Shown here one piece after another: positions 43,970-52,746 of a stretch of DNA of 64,000 nucleotides. Source of the DNA: Corallococcus silvisoli (GTDB lineage: Bacteria > Myxococcota > Myxococcia > Myxococcales > Myxococcaceae); NCBI RefSeq assembly GCF_009909145.1, contig NZ_JAAAPJ010000010.1, positions 310,001 through 374,000 on the forward strand. Direction: 5' to 3'. Below the pieces are notes generated by a model. It was not told where the DNA came from and made no database searches. It saw only the letters and a program-made list of their open reading frames with translations. A program made the translations under genes and the position numbers. Every line of letters starts with the position of its first letter. The first letter of the stretch is position 1.

Positions 43970-44533
43970 ATGCGCCTTCCGCCCCTGAACGTCCTGTTGT
44001 CCGCCTCCGTCCTCCTGGGCACCTCCAGCGCCTGCATCGTGGAGGCGCCAGGAGGGGCCAGCCCCGAGGAGCGCCGGGCGGCCACCGTCAGCCAGGTCCC
44101 CCCGCTGTCCATCCGCAGCGGCGCCAACCTGGGCGGCAAGGTGGAGGTGGTGGGCGCGTCGGTGCAGCCGGGCCGCATCCCCGCGGGGGACCAGGCCCGC
44201 GTCACGGTCTTCTTCAAGGTGCTCCAGCCGCTGGAGGACGACTACCTCGTCTTCGTCCACGTGGAGGACGCGGACGGGCGCATGGAGCGCCTCAACGTGG
44301 ACCACAAGCCCGCGGGCGGCCTCTACCCCACGACGCAGTGGAAGGTGGGGGAGACGGTGAAGGACGAGTTCGTCGTCGCCCTGCCGCCGGGCGCGGCGCC
44401 GCGCGCGGTGAACGTGTGGATGGGGCTGTGGGAGCCGCGCAACGACAGCCGCCTGCCCATCACCAACCCGCAGGCGGTGCGCAACGACGGCCGGGGGCGC
44501 CTGCTGCTGGCGCAGGTCCCCGTGGGCGGATGA
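43970..44533 (+). CDS. Predicted lipoprotein with a beta-sandwich domain
   Basis: A 187-residue protein with a signal ending in SSAC. The mature part is a single domain (ARVTVFFKVLQPLEDDYLVFVHVEDADGRMERLNVDHKPAGG) that resembles the carbohydrate-associated beta-sandwich fold found after some membrane glycosyltransferases, but I cannot name the family. It ends 12 nt before the 3' end of the oppositely oriented rnpB gene. Confidence 0.65.
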   Translation: MRLPPLNVLLSASVLLGTSSACIVEAPGGASPEERRAATVSQVPPLSIRSGANLGGKVEVVGASVQPGRIPAGDQARVTVFFKVLQPLEDDYLVFVHVEDADGRMERLNVDHKPAGGLYPTTQWKVGETVKDEFVVALPPGAAPRAVNVWMGLWEPRNDSRLPITNPQAVRNDGRGRLLLAQVPVGG

Positions 44534-44545
44534 CAGGGAAAAAAA

Positions 44546-44939
<394 letters not shown>

Positions 44940-44949
44940 CACCTGGGGG

Positions 44950-44977
44950 ATACAACAGCCGCCCCTCGCGGGTCCAC
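44950..44977 (-). promoter_or_regulatory. Possible rnpB promoter
   Basis: On the minus strand GTGGAC (44977-44972) and TTGTAT (44955-44950) are 16 bp apart, ending 10 bp before the mapped RNA 5' end. Both boxes are weak, but position fits. Confidence 0.35.
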
Positions 44978-45109
44978 CTTGGGGATGGGGACACCGTTCG
45001 AAGGTCGCTGACCCCCGGGTCCGGCTGAGCGTCCGGAGGCTTGTCGGGTCCGCGTGGGTCCGGCCGTCCAGCAGTCCCCGCGGGTGACCTCGCGGCAGGG
45101 GAGGGACGG

Positions 45110-45559
45110 GTGGAAGCGATCATCTTCACGGGCATCCAGGGAACGGGGAAGAGCACCTTCTACCGGGAGCGCTACTTCACCACCCACGTCCGCCTGAGCC
45201 TGGACATGCTCAAGACGCGGCACCGGGAGAAGGTGCTGCTCCGCGCGTGCCTGGAAGCGAAGCAGCCCTTCGTGGTGGACAACACCAACCCCACGGTGGC
45301 GGAGCGCTCGCGGTACATCGCTGCCGCGAAGGACGCCGGCTTCCGCGTGGTGGGCTGCTACTTCCAGTCGAAGGTCGCGGACGCGCTCCTTCGCAATGAG
45401 CAGCGCCCCCTGGAGCAGCGCGTGCCGGTGGTGGGCGTGCTCGGCACCTACCGGCGCTTGCAGGTCCCCAGCCCCGAGGAGGGGTTCGACGCGCTGTTCT
45501 TCATCCGGCTGTCTCAGGACGGCTTTGTCGTGGAGGAGTGGCAACGTGAAGTTCGATGA
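45110..45559 (+). CDS. Polynucleotide-kinase-like P-loop phosphotransferase
   Basis: A 149-residue protein starting at GTG 45110, behind a GGGGAGGG ribosome site. The P-loop is GIQGTGKST (residues 8-16), the catalytic Asp is probably Asp32 in RLSLD, and DNTNPT (57-62) with the following RSRYI is the hallmark of the PNKP-type 5'-kinase group, including human PNKP. An Arg-rich lid lies near 97-106. It should phosphorylate a 5'-OH of a nucleic acid or nucleotide. It overlaps the Thg1-like gene by 14 nt, which suggests the two act on the same RNA end. Confidence 0.85.
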   Translation: MEAIIFTGIQGTGKSTFYRERYFTTHVRLSLDMLKTRHREKVLLRACLEAKQPFVVDNTNPTVAERSRYIAAAKDAGFRVVGCYFQSKVADALLRNEQRPLEQRVPVVGVLGTYRRLQVPSPEEGFDALFFIRLSQDGFVVEEWQREVR

Positions 45560-46313
45560 GCTGGACGAGCGGATGCGCGTCTTCGAGACCGCGCACGACC
45601 TGTGCGTGCTTCCCGGCGTGTTCATGGTGGCCCGAATCGATGGGCGCGGCTTCACGCGCCTGACGAAGGAGGTGCACGCATTCGAGAGCCCCTTCGACGT
45701 GCGCGTCCGGGACATGATGGTCGCGACGACCGAGCACCTGATGAACTGCGGGTTCCGGATCCTCTACGGCTACACGCAGAGCGATGAGATCTCGCTGCTC
45801 TTCCACCCGGACGAGGACACGTTCGGGAGGAAGACGCGCAAGCTCAACTCCATCCTCGCGGGCGAGGCGAGCGCGAAGTTCTCCCTGCTCCTGGGCGGCC
45901 TGGCCGCGTTCGACTGCCGCATCTGCGAGCTGCCGAACGCGGAGCTCGTGCGCGACTACTTCCGCTGGCGCAACGAGGACGCGCACCGCAACGCGCTGAA
46001 CGGGCACTGCTACTGGAGCCTGCGCCGGGAAGGCAAGGGCGTGGACGAGGCCACGAACACGCTCGTGGGCCTGTCGGTGGCGCAGAAGAACGAGCTGCTG
46101 TTCCAGCGAGGCATCCAGTTCAACGACCTGCCGAACTGGCAGAAGCGGGGGACGGGGCTCTACCGGGAGGCGTACGAGAAGGAGGCTCGCAACCCGAGGA
46201 CAGGAGCGGCGGTCCGCGTGGAGCGCCGTCGCCTCAAGGTCGACTTCGAGCTGCCGATGAAGGACGCGTACGGTGCCTTCATCCTGTCCCTGCTGGAGGG
46301 ACAGGACCGATGA
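45546..46313 (+). CDS. Thg1-like 3'-5' nucleotidyltransferase (tRNA-His guanylyltransferase family)
   Basis: A 255-residue protein starting at GTG 45546, inside the end of the kinase gene. It has the two metal-binding motifs of the reverse-polymerase family: RIDGRGF (Asp32) and GYTQSDEISLLF (Asp80), plus the conserved EDAHRNALN block. Eukaryotic Thg1 carries HINNLYNT at this last place to read tRNA-His; here it is HRNALNGHCYW, so it looks like a bacterial Thg1-like protein (TLP) that repairs tRNA 5' ends by template-directed 3'-5' addition. Such a protein from M. xanthus has been studied. Confidence 0.9.
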   Translation: MKFDELDERMRVFETAHDLCVLPGVFMVARIDGRGFTRLTKEVHAFESPFDVRVRDMMVATTEHLMNCGFRILYGYTQSDEISLLFHPDEDTFGRKTRKLNSILAGEASAKFSLLLGGLAAFDCRICELPNAELVRDYFRWRNEDAHRNALNGHCYWSLRREGKGVDEATNTLVGLSVAQKNELLFQRGIQFNDLPNWQKRGTGLYREAYEKEARNPRTGAAVRVERRRLKVDFELPMKDAYGAFILSLLEGQDR

Positions 46314-46318
46314 GCATG

Positions 46319-46358
46319 GACGCCGGCCGGCGGATGCGGCGGTTCGGGGGCCGGCGTC
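46319..46358 (+). terminator. Hairpin after the kinase/Thg1 operon
   Basis: GACGCCGGCC (46319-46328) and GGCCGGCGTC (46349-46358) make a perfect 10-bp stem with a 20-nt loop, starting 6 nt after the stop. Confidence 0.55.
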
Positions 46359-46578
46359 GTCGTTCTGGAGTTGAAGGGCTGTCTGCTTTTGGCGTGGCAG
46401 GGCATCGCCAGGCCGCGACCAGAGAGAGGCGGTCCTGCCGTATCTCCCTCCGTGGGGTGCGCGGCGGCGCCCCGACTGTCATTGGGGATTGCAAGCATTC
46501 ACCCGGGTGCCGCAGGATTCGCGCCCGCGCGGCGTGGGGCCTCCGGGGCACGGCGCGCCCGTTTCGAGGGGGAATCAC

Positions 46579-47076
46579 ATGATCATTTTCGGTTCGAGGC
46601 TCTACGGCAAGGTCGACGAGGTTCCAGGGCTGGGCTACGTGGCGACCAAGTTCGGCCACCTCTACTACGTGCCGCTCCTTCCCCTGGAAGGGTGGCTCGT
46701 CGTGGGCGAGGACGGCAATGGATGGCGAGGGCAGGCCATCCCCATGAGCGGCAAGTCCGTGCTCGTGGCGTGGGCGCGCGTGGTGTTCCTCTTCGTGGGC
46801 CTCGGTGCTCTCTTCGGGGGGCTCACCATGCTCTCCGGCCAGGTTTCGGGGCTCACGATCTCGCTGGCCCTGGTCTCGGTGCTCTGCATCGCGGGGCTCA
46901 TCGCCTCGTACACCTGGAGGCCGTTCACTCACGCGTCGCCAGAGCGCGCGCTGGAGATCGCCGCGCAGGCGGGCATCAGTGAAGAGGGGCTGGAGCAGCT
47001 GCGCCGGATGTACGCGAGCCCCGTGGCCTCGATGGCCGCCGCGCCCGCCCAGCGCTGGACGCCCCCGGAGTCGTAG
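46579..47076 (+). CDS. Two-helix membrane protein, unknown function
   Basis: A 165-residue protein starting at ATG 46579. The N-terminal 60 residues are a small soluble domain (IIFGSRLYGKVDEVPGLGYVATKFGHLYYVPLLPLEGW), followed by two membrane helices (about 65-85 and 90-110) and a helical cytoplasmic tail. The FGSRLYGKVDxVPG pattern appears in a family of bacterial membrane proteins of unknown role. It is 45 bp before the Hsp70-like gene on the same strand and may be part of that operon. Confidence 0.72.
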   Translation: MIIFGSRLYGKVDEVPGLGYVATKFGHLYYVPLLPLEGWLVVGEDGNGWRGQAIPMSGKSVLVAWARVVFLFVGLGALFGGLTMLSGQVSGLTISLALVSVLCIAGLIASYTWRPFTHASPERALEIAAQAGISEEGLEQLRRMYASPVASMAAAPAQRWTPPES

Positions 47077-47121
47077 CCCGTCGCTCGCAGTCCTTCGTTG
47101 AACGGCCCCGAGTCCCATTCC

Positions 47122-48945
47122 ATGAGTCATGTTGTCGGCATCGATCTGGGCACCACCCACTCGCTGGTGGCCTCGCTCGACGGCGCGGGTCGCCCCACCC
47201 TCCTGGCCAACCGGCTGGGGCAGCGCCTCACGCCCTCCGTCGTCGGCCTGGACGCGGAGGGCCGCCTCCACGTGGGGGAGTCCGCGCGCGCGCAGCTGCT
47301 CGTGCATCCCGAGCGCACCGTGGCCGAGGTGAAGCGGCGCATGGGCCGCGACCTGCCGGTGATGCTCGGTGAGCGGCGCTACAGCCCCACGGAGATCTCC
47401 GCGCTCATCCTGCGCGCGCTGCGCGAGGACGCCGAGCGGGCCCTGGGCGGGACCGTGACGGAGGCGGTCGTCACGGTGCCCGCTTACTTCAGCGATGCGC
47501 AGCGCCAGGCCACCAAGGATGCTGGCGAACTCGCTGGACTCAAGGTGGAGCGGCTGCTCAACGAGCCCACGGCCGCGGCGCTCGCCTACGGCGTGAACCA
47601 CCTGGACGCCGAGCAGTACGTGCTGGTGTACGACCTGGGCGGCGGCACGTTCGACGTGTCGGTGCTGGAGATGTTCCAGGGCGTGCTGGACGTGAAGGCC
47701 TCCGCGGGCAACAACCAGCTGGGGGGCAGCGACTTCGACCAAGCGCTGGCCGCCTGGCTGGGCGCGGAGTTCGAGCGCCTCCACGGCGTGTCCCTGGCGG
47801 GCAACCTCGCGGCGCGGGTGCGGCTCAAGGCCGCGGCGGAGGCCGCGAAGATCGCGCTCACGTCGGTGGACGCGACCCCCGTCATCGTGCCGTTCCTCGC
47901 GTCTGGCAGGGGTGGTGCGCTCGCGTCGCTGGAGGTGGAGGTGACGCGCGCCCGGTTCGAGGCGCTGGTGACGGACCTGGTCCGCGCCACGCTCGAGCCG
48001 ATGGAGAGCGCGCTTCGAGACGCGAAGCTGTCGAAGAAGTCCATCGCGGAGGTGGTGCTGGTGGGCGGCAGCTCGCGCGTGCCGCTGGTGCGCCAGCTGG
48101 TCGCCGAATACTTCGGGCGCGAGCCGCGCGAAGGCGTGCACCCCGACGAGGCGGTGGCGCTGGGGGCCGCGTTGCAGGCGGGCCTGAAGACGGGCGCGAT
48201 GAGCGCCGCGCACGGCATCATGATCACCGACGTGTGCCCCTTCACGCTCGGGGTGGAGGTCCAGGCGTCGGTGGGGCGCGAGCGGGTGGGGGGCGTCTTC
48301 TCTCCGCTCATCCCGCGCAACACGACGGTGCCGGTGTCGCGGACGGAGACCTTCGCCACCACGGCGGACAACCAGCGCGCGGTGGAGATCCGCGTGTTCC
48401 AGGGCGAAGCGAGGCTGGTGAAGGACAACCTGCTGCTCGACGCGTACACGGTGGAAGGCGTGCCGCCCGGGCGCGCGGGCGCGGAGAAGGTCGCGGTGAC
48501 CTTCACGTACGACATCAACGGCATCCTCGACGTCACCACGCGCGTGGTCTCCACCGGCAAGGAGGCCACGCTGGTGGTGGACAAGCGCTCGCAGCGCCTG
48601 GGGCCAGAGCAGCGGGTGGAGGCGAGGGATCGGCTGGCGCGTGAATGGGGTGCCGCACCCGCCCCGAGCGTGTCCGCGCCCGGAGCCGCGTCCATGGCTT
48701 CGTCCATGGCCGGGGCCGCATCCGCGCCGGCGTCCACGGCCGTGCCCGCCGCCGCGTCCGCGGTGAGCGATGCGGACGCGCTGCTGGCCGCCGCGACCGA
48801 ACGGATCGCGACCGCCCCGGCGAACGTGCGTCCCCGGCTCGAGTCGCTGTGCGCCGACTTGCGGGACGCCCGTGCGCGAGGCGACCGCGTCGCGGCGGCC
48901 CGGCTCGATGCCGAGCTGACCGACCTGTTGTTCGACCTGGGCTGA
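47122..48945 (+). CDS. Hsp70-family (DnaK-like) chaperone
   Basis: A 607-residue protein from ATG 47122. The nucleotide-binding domain is intact: GIDLGTTHS (phosphate 1), VYDLGGGTFDVSVL (phosphate 2), VLVGGSSRVPLVRQLV (adenosine motif). The substrate-binding beta domain ends near VVDKRSQRLGPEQR. The lid is replaced by an Ala/Pro/Ser-rich linker (about 515-555) and a short helical end, and there is no EEVD-like tail. It is therefore a specialised paralog rather than the housekeeping DnaK. It is followed by an AAA-less Lon-type protease, a J-like protein and a TPR protein in one operon. Confidence 0.87.
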   Translation: MSHVVGIDLGTTHSLVASLDGAGRPTLLANRLGQRLTPSVVGLDAEGRLHVGESARAQLLVHPERTVAEVKRRMGRDLPVMLGERRYSPTEISALILRALREDAERALGGTVTEAVVTVPAYFSDAQRQATKDAGELAGLKVERLLNEPTAAALAYGVNHLDAEQYVLVYDLGGGTFDVSVLEMFQGVLDVKASAGNNQLGGSDFDQALAAWLGAEFERLHGVSLAGNLAARVRLKAAAEAAKIALTSVDATPVIVPFLASGRGGALASLEVEVTRARFEALVTDLVRATLEPMESALRDAKLSKKSIAEVVLVGGSSRVPLVRQLVAEYFGREPREGVHPDEAVALGAALQAGLKTGAMSAAHGIMITDVCPFTLGVEVQASVGRERVGGVFSPLIPRNTTVPVSRTETFATTADNQRAVEIRVFQGEARLVKDNLLLDAYTVEGVPPGRAGAEKVAVTFTYDINGILDVTTRVVSTGKEATLVVDKRSQRLGPEQRVEARDRLAREWGAAPAPSVSAPGAASMASSMAGAASAPASTAVPAAASAVSDADALLAAATERIATAPANVRPRLESLCADLRDARARGDRVAAARLDAELTDLLFDLG

Positions 48946-48955
48946 GAGTGACCGC

Positions 48956-50470
48956 GTGCTGCTGACCCAACTCAAGCGCGCGGTGGTGTTGCGTCCCAGC
49001 GAGCCATCGGCCCGGCTGGCCCTGGCCGAAGCGCTCTTCCAGGAGCGGGACTTCAGCGGCGCGGCGGAGCACGCGCGGCGGGCCCTGGACCTGGGCGGGG
49101 GAGGGGCCGCGCGCCGCCTCCTGTGTGGCGCCTGGGCGCGTGACGGACGGCGGGAGGAGGCCCTCAAGCTGCTGGAGACCTGCGCGCGGGAGACTCCCGG
49201 TGACGCGGCCCTGCGCGCCGAGTTGATCACCCTGTTGGAGGAAGCGCGGCCGGACGACGCGCTGGTGCATGCGCTCCTGGCCACGGAGGCCGCCCCCGGG
49301 GAGCTGGAGGCCTGGCGCGCCGTCATCCGCCTCTGTGAGCGCACGAACCGGCCCTCTGAAGCCATGCCCGCGCTCAGGCGGGCCCGGCTGCTCGCGCCAG
49401 AGGACCCGCGCCTCGCGGAGTCGGTGCTCGAAGCGCGCGCGGCGCTCGGGCTCCCGGCCACCACCGCCATGCTGGACGCGCCACCGCTGGAGCAGGCCGC
49501 GCAGGCACTCGCGCTGCCCACGGCGCGAGCCGCGCTCTCCCAGGCGAAGCTCGACGCGGCGGTGGAGGCCCTGGCCCGGGGAGCGCTCGGGGAGGCGAAG
49601 CGGCAGCTCGTGACCGCACCCGCATCCAGCCGCTCGGGGGCCGCCGCGGCCTTGCTGCGCGCGGAGTTGGTGTGGCTGGAGGGACGGCCCCTGGCTCAGG
49701 TCGAGGCGGCCCGCCGCGCCGCGCTGGAGGCGCCCGGAGCGCCAGGGGCCGCCGCGCTGCGCCTGGGAGATTATCAGCTCGAAGCCGGAGCCCTGGACGA
49801 GGCGCGGGCGCTCTATGCCCAGGCGGCCGCGAATGGCGAGTCGCTGGCGGCGGCGGGGCGCGAGGCGGAGGTCTCCGAGCGCCGTCGGCTCCTGGCGCGC
49901 GATGTCCCCTCGGTCGGACGGTTGGGCGTGCTCGGATGGCATCCGAACGGCGGGCATGTCTCGCCACTGGAAGCGGTGGCGGTGCCAGGACGAGGCGTGC
50001 TGCGGTGCAGTGGCCGCGTGGGACCGGAGGGGCAGGAGGCCGCGGACATCGCCTTCAGCGCGGTGCGTGCACGCGCGCCCGCGCTGGGGCTGGGCGCGCT
50101 GGTCACCCGCTACGATCTGCACCTGCACTTCATCGACACGGAGGTGGGCAAGGACGGCTTGTCATGCGGCCTCGCGCTCGCGCTCGCGGGCCTCTCCGCC
50201 TACACGCAGCGCCCGTTGCCGGCGCGGCTGGCCGTCACCGGCGAGCTGACGCTCTCCGGCGACGTGCGGCAGATCGGCGGCGTGCACGAGAAGCTGGTGG
50301 CTGCCCACCTCGAAGGCATGCGCGTGGTGCTGCATCCGCGCCGGAACCTGCAGGAAGTAGCGGCGTTGCCGCCTGACGTGGCCGGGCGTCTGCGTCTGGT
50401 CGCGGTGGACAGCTTGGACGAGGCATGGCGGGTCGTGACCGCGACCGCGCCAGGAGTGGAGCGACGGTGA
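48956..50470 (+). CDS. TPR protein fused to a Lon-type (S16) serine protease domain, without AAA+ module
   Basis: A 504-residue protein. The first 310 residues are helical repeats of the TPR type (for example ARLALAEALFQERDFSGAAEHARRALDL). The C-terminal domain (about 315-500) is a Lon protease domain: the catalytic Ser403 in KDGLSCG and Lys446 in GGVHEKLVAA are 43 residues apart, the same spacing as Ser679/Lys722 of E. coli Lon. There is no ATPase domain, so unfolding power must come from a partner. The Hsp70 encoded 10 nt upstream is the obvious candidate. The downstream J-like gene overlaps its stop by 4 bp. Confidence 0.88.
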   Translation: MLLTQLKRAVVLRPSEPSARLALAEALFQERDFSGAAEHARRALDLGGGGAARRLLCGAWARDGRREEALKLLETCARETPGDAALRAELITLLEEARPDDALVHALLATEAAPGELEAWRAVIRLCERTNRPSEAMPALRRARLLAPEDPRLAESVLEARAALGLPATTAMLDAPPLEQAAQALALPTARAALSQAKLDAAVEALARGALGEAKRQLVTAPASSRSGAAAALLRAELVWLEGRPLAQVEAARRAALEAPGAPGAAALRLGDYQLEAGALDEARALYAQAAANGESLAAAGREAEVSERRRLLARDVPSVGRLGVLGWHPNGGHVSPLEAVAVPGRGVLRCSGRVGPEGQEAADIAFSAVRARAPALGLGALVTRYDLHLHFIDTEVGKDGLSCGLALALAGLSAYTQRPLPARLAVTGELTLSGDVRQIGGVHEKLVAAHLEGMRVVLHPRRNLQEVAALPPDVAGRLRLVAVDSLDEAWRVVTATAPGVERR

Positions 50471-52746
50471 ACAACGAACCCCGGCCGAACCCCTACGAGG
50501 TCCTGGGCATCGAGAGGGACGCGGACACCCGCGCCATCAAGAAGGCCTACTTCGAGCGTGTCCGGCAGAACCCGCCGGAGACGCACCCAGAGGTGTTCAA
50601 GCGCCTGCGCGAGGCGTACGAGCTGCTCTCCGACCCTGAAGCGCGTCAGGCCTTCGACGCCAGCTCCGACGCGCCGGTGGATGGACCGGAGGCGGTGAAG
50701 AACGCACAGCTCCAGGAGGCCATCGACCTCTTCGATGCGGACGACAAGGCCGGGGGGCGCAAGGTCCTCAAGGCCCTGCTCACGGAGCAGCCGGACTTCC
50801 ACGAGGCGCGCCTGCTGCTGGGCCGCAACCTCCTCTTCGAGAACGAGGCCAAGGAGGCGCTGGAGGAGTTCGACGCCCTCATCGCGCGGGCGCCCGGGCA
50901 TTGGCAGGCACACCTGTACCGAGGCTGGGCGCTGAACCGCCTGGACCGGCTGAAGGAGGCCGCGGATTCCTTCTGGCGTGCGGGCAAGCATGGCCCGTCG
51001 GAGGTGAGCCCGCGCGTGGCGCTGGCGGACTGCCTGGAGGCGATGGGGCAGGTGCCGGACGCGCTCGACGTGCTCGCGCAGGCCCAGGCGCTGCCTGGCG
51101 TGTCGCGCATGGACGTGCTCGCGCTCAAGGTGCGGCGGATCGCGACGATGCTGGAGTACGGCCAGGAGGCCGACGCGGCGAAGGAGCTGGAGCAGCTCGA
51201 CGCGGAGCTGCCGGAGGACGCGGACCCCGAGCTGCGCCGGTGGGCCGGAGGCCAGCTCTCCGCCGCCGCGGCGCACCTGTTCTCCCAGCAGAAGTCGCAG
51301 GGCGCGAACCGCCTGCTCGAGTTCGGCCGGCGCTTCAACCCGGAGAGCGCCACCGAGGTCTCATACCCGACCCGTGTCACCGTGGACATGGACGCGCTGC
51401 CGGCCATCACGCGCGAGTGGTTGCACTCGGAGGCCGAGCGCGTCGGGGGCTGGCGCACCCTGTGGACCGGCTTGAAGTCGGCGGCCGTGACCCTGGCGCT
51501 CGTCACGGCCACCTGCTTCCTCCTGGCGCACATCTCCTTCGGAACCTCCGCGCGCGGCGTCTCGGACTGGGTCTGGTGCGCGCTCTACGCGGCCGTCTTC
51601 TGTGGCGTCACCTACGCTTGGGCCCGCCACTTCCTGAGGGTGATGGCGAGCCCCTATGCGCGCTTCAACACCATCCATCCGCTGCACCTGGTGCAGATCG
51701 ACATCGACCACATCACCGTGTGGCCGCTCGTGCACCTGCAGGACTTGAAGCTGGTGAACCACCAGCGCAACGGCGTCTATCAGCACACCGCCCTCGAGCT
51801 GCGCTTCAACAACGAGCGCATGGTCCTGACGGTGCACGGCAAGGACAAGGCGGAAGCGCAGGCCCAGGAGTTGATTGCGCGGCGCCGCCGGGTCCTGGAG
51901 CTGCTCGGCCGCGGGATGCTGGATGCGGAGAGCGGTGTGGAGCACCTGCCTCCGGCGCTGCTGGCTCAAGCGGACAAGCGGGGGCATGTGCGCGCGCAGC
52001 GCGCGCGTTCGCCGTGGCCCGGCGTGTTCGCGGCCGCGGGGGTCGGGGTGTTGCTGGCGGGCGGAGCCGTGTGGCAGCAGACGCGTTCTGTGCAGGCCCA
52101 CGCCTGGATGCGCGTCGCGGCGCGGTCGGACCTGGGCTCCATGCTCGAGTATCTGCGCGACTCGCCGGACAGCCGCTTCGCACCGCGGATCCAGGCCCTC
52201 GTGGATGCACAGCTGGCCCAGGCCCGAGCGCGGCTGGATGCCCGGTTGGATCCAGACAGCGCCGCGGCTCCGTCCCGTCCGTTCTTCGAGAGCCTGCTGG
52301 ACGCGGTGTCGCGAGACCACCGCCGGCGCATCACGGTGGTGTGGAAGGCGCCCGCCGAGGACGACGCGTTGCCCGTGCGGGACGACCCTTCGGAGTCGCT
52401 GGTGGTGGCGTGGCAACGGACGGTGGATGAAGTGCTGGGGACAGGGGTCCTGGTCGTGGACGGAGGCTGGGGGCGCTCTCGGGAGGAGCCGCCCCTGCTC
52501 ACCCTCCACGTGCGGGATGAGTCACGGGGCGCTTCGGGGACCCAGCGCGTCTGGTCTGTGACCCAGGAGGGCCTTGCTCCGGATGGGCCCGCGCGGGCCT
52601 TGGAGCTCGTGGCGGACGCCGCGGATCCGCGCGCTTCGGAAGTCCTCTTCCATGCCTGGGTGGACGCCTGGCACCTTCCCGGTGCGCGCCAGCGCCACCC
52701 CCTGCTGCTCACCACGTCGACGCTTGCCCAGGAGGCCCAGCCGTGA
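50467..52746 (+). CDS. Membrane-anchored J-like protein with TPR repeats and a degenerate HPD motif
   Basis: A 759-residue protein starting at GTG 50467. The N-terminus matches J-domain helices (YEVLGIERDADTRAIKKAYFERVR and FKRLREAYELLSDPEARQAFD), but the universal HPD tripeptide, which activates Hsp70, reads Asn35-Pro-Pro (QNPPETHPE). TPR-like helices follow (about 85-290), then two membrane helices (about 331-356 and 367-391), a soluble section and a third helix (about 519-537). The last 200 residues form an unrecognised domain. It probably recruits the Hsp70/Lon pair to the membrane, but the missing HPD suggests a scaffold rather than a classical co-chaperone. Confidence 0.83.
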   Translation: MNNEPRPNPYEVLGIERDADTRAIKKAYFERVRQNPPETHPEVFKRLREAYELLSDPEARQAFDASSDAPVDGPEAVKNAQLQEAIDLFDADDKAGGRKVLKALLTEQPDFHEARLLLGRNLLFENEAKEALEEFDALIARAPGHWQAHLYRGWALNRLDRLKEAADSFWRAGKHGPSEVSPRVALADCLEAMGQVPDALDVLAQAQALPGVSRMDVLALKVRRIATMLEYGQEADAAKELEQLDAELPEDADPELRRWAGGQLSAAAAHLFSQQKSQGANRLLEFGRRFNPESATEVSYPTRVTVDMDALPAITREWLHSEAERVGGWRTLWTGLKSAAVTLALVTATCFLLAHISFGTSARGVSDWVWCALYAAVFCGVTYAWARHFLRVMASPYARFNTIHPLHLVQIDIDHITVWPLVHLQDLKLVNHQRNGVYQHTALELRFNNERMVLTVHGKDKAEAQAQELIARRRRVLELLGRGMLDAESGVEHLPPALLAQADKRGHVRAQRARSPWPGVFAAAGVGVLLAGGAVWQQTRSVQAHAWMRVAARSDLGSMLEYLRDSPDSRFAPRIQALVDAQLAQARARLDARLDPDSAAAPSRPFFESLLDAVSRDHRRRITVVWKAPAEDDALPVRDDPSESLVVAWQRTVDEVLGTGVLVVDGGWGRSREEPPLLTLHVRDESRGASGTQRVWSVTQEGLAPDGPARALELVADAADPRASEVLFHAWVDAWHLPGARQRHPLLLTTSTLAQEAQP

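Noticed and set aside
46279..49521. A 1080-codon minus-strand frame across the Hsp70 and TPR-Lon genes
   Set aside because: Composition is His/Arg/Gly-rich without recognisable motifs, and the plus-strand proteins there have clear conserved domains.
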